Assembly (NCBI RefSeq): GCF_000745345.1
Contig: NZ_JQNR01000005.1
Span: 4,278,001 to 4,342,000 of the forward strand
DNA length: 64,000 bases
DNA from: Actinacidiphila yeochonensis CN732
GTDB taxonomy: Bacteria; Actinomycetota; Actinomycetes; Streptomycetales; Streptomycetaceae
Direction: 5' to 3'
Shown here: in pieces, positions 41,355-49,464 of the stretch
Layout: every line of letters starts with the position of its first letter
Numbering within the stretch: the stretch's first letter is position 1
The notes under the pieces: generated by a model
Told to the model about the DNA's origin: nothing
Database searches by the model: none
What the model saw: only the letters and a program-made list of their open reading frames with translations
Translations under genes and position numbers: made by a program

Positions 41355-42860
41355 GTGACCACCGCCGCCCTGATCCCGACGCAGCCGCTGCCCGGTGCCG
41401 CGCGCCCCGCGCCGGGCCCCGCGGCCGACGAGGGCCTGGCCCGCCGGCTGCGGGCCCTGGCCTGCACGGCGCCGCTGCACGACCTCGACACGCGCAAGGC
41501 CAACCTGGCCGGCGAGTACTCGGTCTACGCCATGGCCGAGGTGGCGCTCGCCGCGATCGACCTCGTCACCCTGCACATGGACTTCGACACCGGCGCGGAC
41601 CACGACCAGATAGTGGCCAGGCTGCTGCCCCGCGTCGCCGCCCAGGCGCCCGCCCGCCCCGCCGCCGAGCACGAGCGGGCGGCCCGCTGGGTGCTGGAGA
41701 ACCTGATCAACGTCGGCAGCGCCGACCGCGGCTTCCGCGCCGTCTACGGCACGTTCGGCTCGGACGGCGTCTACGTGCGGCGGGACTACGACTTCAAGCT
41801 GATCGAGGAGGTGCCCGGGCCCGGCGGCACCGTCTACCTGCGGACCACCGACGAGGCGGTGAACGTCCTGGTCGGCGCCCTGGACACGGACGTCACCAGC
41901 GCGCAGATCGCCGCCGAGGTCAAGCTGGAGGTGCTGATCAGCCGCGGCCGGCTGGCCGACGCCCAACTCGCCGCCGAGCAGGCCCGCTACCGCACCGTCC
42001 AGTACGCCGAGACGCTGCGCCGCACCCTGGAGGCCACCCGGCGCAATGTCCGGGCCGTCGACTGGCTCCAGCAGGTGCCCGACCTGATCGCCGAGGCGCT
42101 GGACCACGTCGCCGACCGCTACCGGCACGAGAACGCCATCCTCACCAACATCCGCAAGGCGCGGGACGAGGCCGAGGAGCCGGAGCACAAGCGGCGCGCG
42201 GCCGAGCTGGTGGACATCGTCAAGGACTGCATCCGCCGCCACACCCAGCTCCAGTCGCGGCTGCTGGAGGCCGGGCCGCTGTTCCGCGCCGAGCAGGACC
42301 GCCAGGAGTTCGCCGCGCCGCCCGCCCGCGCCGGCCTGGACCTCTACGGGCAGCTGGTCGCCCCGGTGCTGCCGCTGCCGGTGGAGCAGGCGTCCCGGGT
42401 CACCGACGCGTTCTTCGCCAAGGGCGCCGGCCTGCGCACCCCCGGCTCGGTGCGCGTCGCCGACCTGGTGGACCTGCTGCTCACCCCGCCCGTCGAACGC
42501 GACCACCTGGGCGCCGAGATGCCCGAACCGGACCTGGTGGCCACCCCGGACGACTCCCGGTTCAGCGACGAGCAGCTGGAGTCGGCGCTCGCCCTGCTCG
42601 ACCTTCCGTACGACGCCCCCCGGCGGCTGTCCGGCCTGCTCGCCGAGGCCCGCGCCCAGGACGCCGAACTGCCGCACCTGGTGGCGCTGCTGGCCGTGCA
42701 CGCGGCCTCGCCGCCGGTCGGCACCGCGCATCGGCAGGGCGAGCCGCACGTCCTCTTCGCCGTCGACGACGGCACGCCGCTGGACGACCCGGAGTTCGGC
42801 GGCGCCGACCTGGTGCTGGGCACCGCCCGGCTGGCCCCGGACCCCGGGGAGGCGCCGTGA
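41355..42860 (+). CDS. Kleisin-like subunit of an SMC-type complex (MukF/MksF/JetA-like, inferred)
   Basis: The 501-residue protein is helical with an N-terminal winged-helix-like segment (FGSDGVYVRRDYDFKLIEEV, then YLRTTDEAVNVLVGALDTDV) and a long central helical region (AEVKLEVLISRGRLADAQLA, ILTNIRKARDEAEEPEHKRR). MukF/MksF-type kleisins have this order: winged helix, helical bundle, linker. The C-terminal quarter returns to short helices (PEPDLVATPDDSRFSDEQLE) that could bind the ATPase heads. The inference rests mainly on its place directly before a KITE-like gene and an SMC-like gene. Start GTG 41355 lacks a Shine-Dalgarno. Its stop overlaps the next start. Confidence 0.65.
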   Translation: MTTAALIPTQPLPGAARPAPGPAADEGLARRLRALACTAPLHDLDTRKANLAGEYSVYAMAEVALAAIDLVTLHMDFDTGADHDQIVARLLPRVAAQAPARPAAEHERAARWVLENLINVGSADRGFRAVYGTFGSDGVYVRRDYDFKLIEEVPGPGGTVYLRTTDEAVNVLVGALDTDVTSAQIAAEVKLEVLISRGRLADAQLAAEQARYRTVQYAETLRRTLEATRRNVRAVDWLQQVPDLIAEALDHVADRYRHENAILTNIRKARDEAEEPEHKRRAAELVDIVKDCIRRHTQLQSRLLEAGPLFRAEQDRQEFAAPPARAGLDLYGQLVAPVLPLPVEQASRVTDAFFAKGAGLRTPGSVRVADLVDLLLTPPVERDHLGAEMPEPDLVATPDDSRFSDEQLESALALLDLPYDAPRRLSGLLAEARAQDAELPHLVALLAVHAASPPVGTAHRQGEPHVLFAVDDGTPLDDPEFGGADLVLGTARLAPDPGEAP

Positions 42861-43807
42861 CCGGGAGCGCCCACGGGTACGGGACGGGACACGGGTACGG
42901 GACGGGAGCGGCAGGACAGGCGCCGGCAACGGAACGGGAGGCACGGATGGAAACGGCCGAGCGCGAGAGCGCGGCCACCGCGGTGAGCGCCGCGGACGTC
43001 GCCGACGCCGCCCGGCTGGTCGGGTTCGGGCTCCAGCCCAAGCTCGTGCCCGCCCGGGACGCGGAGTACGGCGAGCTGATCCGCCGCCACCGAGAGGATC
43101 CGGCCTTCGCACGCCTCGCCGGCGCGGTCGCCACCGGCCTCGGGCTGATCGTGCTGGAGGTCTCGCCGCGCGCCGGGATGGCGGTGGCCGCGGCCGAGGA
43201 CTCCGTCTTCGCCGTCCGGATGGGCGACTACGCCCGCCGGGCCGCCTCCGACGCCGGCGACCGGTTCCTGCACGGCCTGGCCCACCTGGCCGCCGCCGCC
43301 CTCGCCTTCCCCCGCCCGGAGGACCTGGCCGACGACGGCTACATCGGCCGGATCACCGTGCAGGGCGTGGACGCGTTCGTCCGGCAGGCGTGCCGTCGGC
43401 TGGAGGAGCGGGCCGAGCTGGAGGGCGAGAACACCGACCCGGCCAGCGACGCCCCCGGCCTGGAGGCGGCCTGGCGGGTGTGGGCCCGGCGCAGCGCCAC
43501 CGGCGCCACCAAGGACGCCCGGCGGCTGGCCAGTTCCACCACCGGCATCACCGGCAAGGCGCTGGCCTTCCTCGTCGACTCCGGCTTCCTCCAGCGCACC
43601 GGGGACGAAGCCGGCGGCACCTACCGCACCACCGCCCGCTACCAGCTCCAGGTGCGGGACATGGCCGGCGGCGCGGCGATGGCCGAACTCCTCGACCTGG
43701 GCGTGGTCCCGGTGGCCGACGGCACCCCGAGCCTGGTCCCGGCCGCCGAGGGCGAGGACGCCGATCTCGCCGCCGACGCGGGGCTGCCCTTCCACGCCGC
43801 CCCCTGA
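42857..43807 (+). CDS. KITE/MksE-like winged-helix subunit (JetB-like, inferred)
   Basis: The 316-residue protein has two helical, winged-helix-like parts: DPAFARLAGAVATGLGLIVL with FAVRMGDYARRAASDAGDRF, and ITGKALAFLVDSGFLQRTGD with YRTTARYQLQVRDMAGGAAM. Such tandem winged helices are typical of MukE/MksE/JetB subunits that bind kleisins. GTG 42857 overlaps the previous stop as GTGA; ATG 42947 has a better ribosome site (GGGAGG), and the 30 residues between are encoded mostly by an 18-bp tandem repeat, so the shorter form (286 residues) may be the real one. Confidence 0.62.
   Translation: MTGSAHGYGTGHGYGTGAAGQAPATEREARMETAERESAATAVSAADVADAARLVGFGLQPKLVPARDAEYGELIRRHREDPAFARLAGAVATGLGLIVLEVSPRAGMAVAAAEDSVFAVRMGDYARRAASDAGDRFLHGLAHLAAAALAFPRPEDLADDGYIGRITVQGVDAFVRQACRRLEERAELEGENTDPASDAPGLEAAWRVWARRSATGATKDARRLASSTTGITGKALAFLVDSGFLQRTGDEAGGTYRTTARYQLQVRDMAGGAAMAELLDLGVVPVADGTPSLVPAAEGEDADLAADAGLPFHAAP
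42872..42907. repeat. 18-bp perfect tandem repeat at the kleisin/KITE gene junction
   Basis: CACGGGTACGGGACGGGA occurs twice in direct succession (42872-42889 and 42890-42907). If translated from GTG 42857 it gives a Gly/Tyr/His/Thr repeat. Confidence 0.85.
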
Positions 43808-43930
43808 CCGCCCCCGGACCGGCCGCTGGCCGGCCCTGACCGGCCCCTGAGGGGCTCGGCCCGCGCCGGCCCCCGCACCAGCCCCGCGACTCCACCACCC
43901 CCCGCAGCCCCTGAGCACGAGAGCCCCCGC

Positions 43931-46900
43931 ATGTACGAGCTTTCCCGACTCCGCCTCTACTCCATCGGGCCCGCCGGCGCGCGCTACGCCGACACCGTGC
44001 TCGACCTGCGGGGAGTCGGCGAACCGGTGCCGCACCCCGCGCCCGCGCAGGGCGACTTCTTCGCCGACGAGCCCGCCGGGCCGCCGCGCCGCCCCGCTCC
44101 GGCGGGCGTGCTGTTCCTGGAGAACGGCGGCGGCAAGTCCGTCCTGCTCAAGCTGATCTTCTCGGTGATGCTGCCCGGCCACCGCAACACCCTGGGCGGT
44201 GCCAGCTCCGGCGTGCTGCGCAAGTTCCTGCTCGCCGAGGACTGCGGGCACGTCGCCCTGGAGTGGCAGCACACCCTCACCGGTGAGCTGGTCGTGGTCG
44301 GCAAGGTCAGCGAGTGGCGCGGGCGGCAGGTCTCCTCCGACCCGCGGAAGTTCGCCGAGGCCTGGTACTCCTTCCGGCCCGGCCCCGGGATGAGCCTGGA
44401 CTCGCTCCCCGTCTCCGAGTCCACCGCCGTACGGCCGACCGCCGAGGGCGCCTCCGGGGCGCGCGGCCGGCGCCGCACCATGAAGGGCTTCCGCGACGCC
44501 CTCACCGAGGCGGGGAAGGCGTACCCGAACCTCGACGTGCTCTGGGAGGAGATCCACGACCGCTGGAACGAGCACCTCGGCGACCTCGGCCTGGACCCGG
44601 AACTCTTCCGCTACCAGCGCGAGATGAACGCCGACGAGGGTGAGGCCGCCGGCCTCTTCGCGGTCAAGAAGGACTCCGACTTCACCGACCTGCTGCTGCG
44701 CGCCGTCACCGACACCCGCGACACCGACGGGCTGGCGGACCTGGTGCACGGCTTCGCCGGCAAGCTCGGCCGGCGCGCCGAGCTGACCGCCGAACGGGAC
44801 TTCACCGCCGGCTCGCTGGACCTGCTCGACCGGGTGGTCGCCGAGGCCGCCGCCCGCGACCAGGCCCGCGGCGTGCACACCGGCGCCGAGCGGCGCACCC
44901 GCACACTGGTCCGGCGGCTGGCCGCGCGCTCCCGCGAGGAGCGGGGCCGTGCCGCCGGCCTCGCCCAGCACGCGGCCGAGGCCGCGCGCACCGTCACCGA
45001 CGCCGAACAGGCCCGGGCCGGCAGCGGTCGCACGGCCGCCGAACTCGCCTACCGGCACGCCTCGCTGGCGCTCGCGGCGGCGGAGAAGGGCGCCGCCGCG
45101 CTGCGCCGCGAACTCATCGACGCGCGCACCCTGCACGCCGCCTGGCAGGCCGCCGAGGTGGTGCTGCGGCAGCGTGCCGCCGGGGACCGGCTGGCGCGGG
45201 TCACCGAGGCCATCCGCGCCGCCGAACGCGACGCGGCCCCCGCGCTGGCCGCCCGGACCGAGGCCGCCGCCGCCCTGGTGCGGGCGCTGCACGCCGCCGC
45301 CGGACGGGCCGAGGCGCAGGCAGACGAGGAGGAGGAGCGCTCGGCGGTCCTCCAGGAGCGGTACGAGAGCTCCCACCGCGCCGCCACCGCCGCCGCCACC
45401 GAGGCGCAGCGGGCCCGCAGCGAATCCGGACACCTCGCCCAGCGGCTGGCCGAGGTGGCGCAGGAGACCGCCGAGGCCGTCCAGGCCGGCTGGCTCGACG
45501 ACTCCGCGCCCGACGCCGACCCGGCCCGCGCCGCGCTGGCCGCCTCCGACGCCGAGCGGGCCGCCGACGAGGCCGCCCGCTCCGCCGCGGCGCAGGCCGC
45601 CGCCACCACGGTCCGGGCCCGTGAGGCCGCCTCCGCCGAGGCGCGGGCCGAACTCGCCGCCGCCCGCGCCTCCGACGCGGCCGGCCAGGCCCGCACCGCG
45701 CACCGTGCCGCCCGCGCCGCGGCCGACGCCCTGGCCACCGACCCCCGGGCCGCGGCCCTGCTCGGCCTGTCCGGCCCGTCTGATCCGTCCGGTTCATCTG
45801 ATATGTCCGGTGTCGGCGGCCGGGACGACACCGGCTCGGAGGGCACCGGTGACCGGGAGGGCGCCGGTCCGGAGGCCGCGGACCCGGACACCGCCCCCGA
45901 CCGCCAGGCCCCCGACCCCGAGTGGGTTGCCGAACACCTGCGGGAGCTGCTGGACACCGCCGTCGCGGCCGCCGAACGGCAGCTCTTCGAACTGCGCACC
46001 GACGCCGAGGCCGACTCCCGCATCCTGGGCGCCCTCGGCAACGGCGGCCTGCTGCCGCCCGGCCCGGACGTGCTCGCCACCGTCGAGTTCCTCGGCGAGC
46101 ACGGCATCCCCGCCCTGCCCGGCTGGCGCTACCTCGCCCAGTCCGTCGACCCGGCCGACCACGCCGCCGTACTGGCCGCCCGGCCCGAACTCGTCGACGG
46201 CGTCGTCGTCACCGACCCCGGCTCCTACACCCGCGCCCAGGAGGCACTGGGCAGCGCGGCGCTGCTGCCGCGCTCGGCCGTCGCCGTGGGCACCGCGGCG
46301 GCGCTGCTCGCACCGCCGCCGACCGCCGACACCGCCCAGGACGTCTTCCTCGTCCCGCCGAACCCGGCGATGCACGACGAGGTCGCCGCCGACGTCGAGC
46401 GCCACGAGCTGCGGGCCCGGGCCGCCGCCCGCGACGAGGAGATCCGGGCCCTGGCCGCCCGCCTCACCCACGACCGCACCCTGGCCGCCCGGCTCGCCTC
46501 CTGGCGCGGCGCCTGCCCGCCCGGCCGGCTGGCCGAGCTGGCCGCCGAGGAGACCGCCGCCGGCGAGACCGCCGAGCGGGCCCGCGCCGAGCTGGCCGCC
46601 GCCCGCGAGGAGCGCGCCGCGGCCGACGCCGACGCGGCCGGTGCCGCCGCCGAGAACGACGCCCGGCGGGCCGCCGCCGAGCAGGCCAGGCGGCGCGCCG
46701 ACGCCCTCGCGGGCCTGGCCCACCGGCTGCGGGAACGCGCCGGCTGGCAGCGCCGCGCCCGCGAACTCGCCGCCGACGCCACCGAGGCCGAGGCCCGTGC
46801 CGAGGACTGCATGGCCCAGGCCCGCGCCGCCGACGAGGACCGCCGCGCCGCGCAGCGCGCCTCCGACGACGCCCGGCGCACCGCGCGCGTGCTGCGCGCC

Positions 46901-48664
46901 GAACGCTCCGAGATCGCGGGCGCGCCCGACGGGGCCGACGCGCCCGAAGAGCCGCAGGACACGACGGGCGGCGCCCGCCGCACCGGCCGCCGGGCCGCCG
47001 CCGACACCCCGTCACTGCCCGCGCTGCGTGAGGCGTACCGGGCGGCTTCACAGGTCTACGAGCAGGTCGGCGTCGGCGCGGACCTGCGCGCCGAGCAGGC
47101 CCGCGCCGAGAGCACCGAGAACACGGCCCTGACCGAGCTGGAGCGGCTGTCCAACAAGGTCCGGAGCCGCGCCGCCGAGCTCCTCCAGGGCCCCGAGGGC
47201 GCCGACGGGCCCTCCCGGCAGGCCGCCGCGGGCCGCGCCGAGCAGCTGGTGCAGACCCTGGAGTCCCGCCAGTCGGCGGCGAGCGAACAGCTGGGCCGGC
47301 TGCGCGGCGAGACCGAACGGCTCGCCCCCGCCGAGGGCGCCTCCCACACCGAGCTGCCCGAGGCGCTCCAGCCCCGCGACGCCGAGCACGCACAGGAGCT
47401 GCTGCGCGCCGCCAACGCCGAACTCGCCTCCCACACCGAGCAGGTGGAGGCCGCCCGGGCCGCGCACGACGACGTACTCCGCGGCCACCGCGCCGCCGAG
47501 GACGCGGCGAGCGGCTTCGACGAGACCGCGGCCATGCTGCGCGACCTGCTCCGCGACGGCCCCCAGGCAGCGCCCGAGGAGGAGGAGCCCGAGCCCTACC
47601 CGGGCGGTCTGGAGGACGCCCGGCGCGAGGCCGCCGAGGTCCGCCGGTCGCTGCGCGGCTGCGCGGCCGACCTCGCCGCGGCCGACGCGCGGCTGCGCGA
47701 CGCCGCCGACCTCCTCGTCCGGCACGCCAACGCCGTCCGCTACGAGCAGGTGCGCACCCCCGCCCGGCAGCAGATCCGGGAGCTGCCGGCGGCCGCGCTG
47801 CCCGAGCACGCCGCCGCCTGGGCCGCCGCGTTCCGCCCCCGGCTGCGGGTGCTCGGCGACGAGCTCGACCAGCTGGAGCGGAACCGGGACAGCATCGTGG
47901 ACCGGCTGCGCGGCATGGTGGAGACCTCGCTGGCCACGCTCCGCTCCGCGCAGCGCCTCTCCCGGCTCCCGGAGGGGCTGGGGGAGTGGTCGGGCCAGGA
48001 GTTCCTGCGCATCCGCTTCGACGACCCCGACCAGGCGGTGCTCACCGAACGCCTCGGCGAGGTCATCGACGAGGCCACCCGGGCCGCCGTCCGCAAGAAC
48101 TCCGACCTGCGCCGCGACGGTATGACGCTGCTGCTGCGGGCGGTGGCCGGCGCTCTCGAGCCGCGCGGGGTCGCGGTGGAGATCCTCAAGCCCGACGCGG
48201 TGCTGCGGGCCGAGCGGGTGCCCGTCGGGCAGATGGGGGACGTGTTCTCCGGCGGCCAGCTGCTCACCGCCGCGATCGCGCTGTACTGCACCATGGCCGC
48301 GCTGCGCAGCAACGACCGCGGCAGGGACCGGCAGCGGCACGCCGGCACGCTCTTCCTCGACAACCCCATCGGCCGGGCCAACGCCACGTACCTGCTGGAG
48401 CTCCAGCGGGCCGTCGCCGACGCCCTCGGTGTGCAATTGCTCTACACGACCGGACTGTTCGACACGACCGCGCTGGCCGAGTTCCCCCTCGTGGTCCGGC
48501 TGCGCAACGACGCGGACCTGCGGGCGGGGCTGAAGTACATCAGCGTCGAGGAGCACCTCCGGCCCGGGCTGCCCGTGCCCGCCCCGCGCGGTGAGGCACA
48601 CAGCGAGATCACCGCCACGCGGATGTTCCTCCGGCCGGCGGAGGCGGCCGCAAGCGAGGGCTGA
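43931..48664 (+). CDS. SMC-like coiled-coil ATPase of a MksB/JetC-type complex
   Basis: The 1577-residue protein is built like an SMC/Rad50-type ATPase. An N-terminal head has Walker A LENGGGKS (about residues 63-70). Two long Ala/Glu/Arg-rich coiled-coil regions (about 290-620 and 840-1310) flank a globular hinge-like domain (about 700-830: GIPALPGWRYLAQSVDP and LVDGVVVTDPGSYTRAQEAL). The C-terminal head has signature VFSGGQLLTAAI (about 1437) and Walker B TLFLDNPIGRAN (about 1473), followed by LLYTTGLFDTTALAEFPLV. In Walker B the catalytic glutamate is replaced by Asn. It ends the three-gene cassette; no jetD-like gene follows. Confidence 0.82.
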   Translation: MYELSRLRLYSIGPAGARYADTVLDLRGVGEPVPHPAPAQGDFFADEPAGPPRRPAPAGVLFLENGGGKSVLLKLIFSVMLPGHRNTLGGASSGVLRKFLLAEDCGHVALEWQHTLTGELVVVGKVSEWRGRQVSSDPRKFAEAWYSFRPGPGMSLDSLPVSESTAVRPTAEGASGARGRRRTMKGFRDALTEAGKAYPNLDVLWEEIHDRWNEHLGDLGLDPELFRYQREMNADEGEAAGLFAVKKDSDFTDLLLRAVTDTRDTDGLADLVHGFAGKLGRRAELTAERDFTAGSLDLLDRVVAEAAARDQARGVHTGAERRTRTLVRRLAARSREERGRAAGLAQHAAEAARTVTDAEQARAGSGRTAAELAYRHASLALAAAEKGAAALRRELIDARTLHAAWQAAEVVLRQRAAGDRLARVTEAIRAAERDAAPALAARTEAAAALVRALHAAAGRAEAQADEEEERSAVLQERYESSHRAATAAATEAQRARSESGHLAQRLAEVAQETAEAVQAGWLDDSAPDADPARAALAASDAERAADEAARSAAAQAAATTVRAREAASAEARAELAAARASDAAGQARTAHRAARAAADALATDPRAAALLGLSGPSDPSGSSDMSGVGGRDDTGSEGTGDREGAGPEAADPDTAPDRQAPDPEWVAEHLRELLDTAVAAAERQLFELRTDAEADSRILGALGNGGLLPPGPDVLATVEFLGEHGIPALPGWRYLAQSVDPADHAAVLAARPELVDGVVVTDPGSYTRAQEALGSAALLPRSAVAVGTAAALLAPPPTADTAQDVFLVPPNPAMHDEVAADVERHELRARAAARDEEIRALAARLTHDRTLAARLASWRGACPPGRLAELAAEETAAGETAERARAELAAAREERAAADADAAGAAAENDARRAAAEQARRRADALAGLAHRLRERAGWQRRARELAADATEAEARAEDCMAQARAADEDRRAAQRASDDARRTARVLRAERSEIAGAPDGADAPEEPQDTTGGARRTGRRAAADTPSLPALREAYRAASQVYEQVGVGADLRAEQARAESTENTALTELERLSNKVRSRAAELLQGPEGADGPSRQAAAGRAEQLVQTLESRQSAASEQLGRLRGETERLAPAEGASHTELPEALQPRDAEHAQELLRAANAELASHTEQVEAARAAHDDVLRGHRAAEDAASGFDETAAMLRDLLRDGPQAAPEEEEPEPYPGGLEDARREAAEVRRSLRGCAADLAAADARLRDAADLLVRHANAVRYEQVRTPARQQIRELPAAALPEHAAAWAAAFRPRLRVLGDELDQLERNRDSIVDRLRGMVETSLATLRSAQRLSRLPEGLGEWSGQEFLRIRFDDPDQAVLTERLGEVIDEATRAAVRKNSDLRRDGMTLLLRAVAGALEPRGVAVEILKPDAVLRAERVPVGQMGDVFSGGQLLTAAIALYCTMAALRSNDRGRDRQRHAGTLFLDNPIGRANATYLLELQRAVADALGVQLLYTTGLFDTTALAEFPLVVRLRNDADLRAGLKYISVEEHLRPGLPVPAPRGEAHSEITATRMFLRPAEAAASEG

Positions 48665-48680
48665 CGGCGCCGCTCACTCC

Positions 48681-48721
48681 GGGCCCGGCCGGCGCCCCGG
48701 CGCCTTCCAGGGGCCGGGCCC
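48681..48721. terminator. Hairpin terminator closing the SMC-like operon
   Basis: GGGCCCGGCC (48681-48690) pairs exactly with GGCCGGGCCC (48712-48721); the loop contains a further GGCGCC/GGCGCC pairing. It lies 17 bases after the SMC stop and 25 before the 3' end of the convergent membrane-protein gene. Confidence 0.65.
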
Positions 48722-48745
48722 TGCGGACCTCGCGTCCCGCCGGTG

Positions 48746-49273
48746 TCAGGCACCGTGGGCGCGGGGCAGGCGCGGGCCGCGGGCCTCCAGGCCGGGCGCC
48801 TCGGCCCGTACGTCCGCGCGCTGGCCGGGCCGCGGACCGCCTCGCTCGGTGACCCGCTCACCGGCCCTCTCCCCGCCCCGCTCACCGACCCGGCGGTCGT
48901 TCCGCGGGCCGGTCCGCCGCTCGGCGCGCGCCCGGGTCCGGTGCTGCCTGCGGGCCCGGCGCCGCTCCCGGCGCAGGGCGCGGGCGGCGCTGCTCGGACT
49001 CGACACCACGCCGTCGCGCTGGTTCCACACCTGCCGTGTCACCCACACGTCGAGCACCGCCCAGGCGGCCAGGACACTGGTCAGCACGGTGAGCAGGGTC
49101 ATCGGCGCGGACAGCCAGGAGTGCCCGACCGCCAGCAGCAGGGACACCACCGTCTCGACCAGCGCCACCGATCCGATCAGCACGGCCCGCACCGCCGCTT
49201 CCCGCACCGGGTCCGGCATCCGCGGGGTCGGAACGGGCTGGTTCTCCCACACCTGTCGCCGTTCGTACTCCAT
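48746..49273 (-). CDS. Small membrane protein with basic tail, function unknown
   Basis: The 175-residue protein has two hydrophobic segments (about 30-50, VRAVLIGSVALVETVVSLLL, and 58-78, MTLLTVLTSVLAAWAVLDVW) followed by a long Arg-rich cytoplasmic tail (RALRRERRRARRQHRTRARA) that is probably disordered and could bind nucleic acid or acidic lipid. ATG 49273 opens the conserved part (MEYERRQVWENQPVPTPRM). It is divergent from cvnA and convergent with the SMC-like gene. I do not recognise a named family. Confidence 0.7.
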   Translation of the reverse strand: MEYERRQVWENQPVPTPRMPDPVREAAVRAVLIGSVALVETVVSLLLAVGHSWLSAPMTLLTVLTSVLAAWAVLDVWVTRQVWNQRDGVVSSPSSAARALRRERRRARRQHRTRARAERRTGPRNDRRVGERGGERAGERVTERGGPRPGQRADVRAEAPGLEARGPRLPRAHGA

Positions 49274-49464
49274 GCCCCGGTGCCTGCCCCGAAACCCCCG
49301 CGGCCATTCGGACCGCAGGTGCCCGGTACGTATCCGCGCAGACCCGTAAGAGCTGGTCAACTACCTTTGTACACTTTCGAGTTACGGCAGATGCAGTAGT
49401 AGGCTCACGCCGTTTGCAGGCGACCCGGCAGAGCGTGCCGGCGGGGTGGGACGTTGGGGAGGCC

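Noticed and set aside
47048..48601. Long antisense open frame across the SMC-like gene (517 codons)
   Set aside because: Such frames are expected opposite real genes at this GC content; the protein is Gly/Val/Leu/Arg-rich without motifs, while the plus strand shows Walker and signature motifs.
48665..49464. jetD/mksG-like gene completing a Wadjet operon
   Set aside because: The stretch contains only a terminator and a leftward small membrane protein; no TOPRIM or DUF2220-type sequence is seen in any frame.
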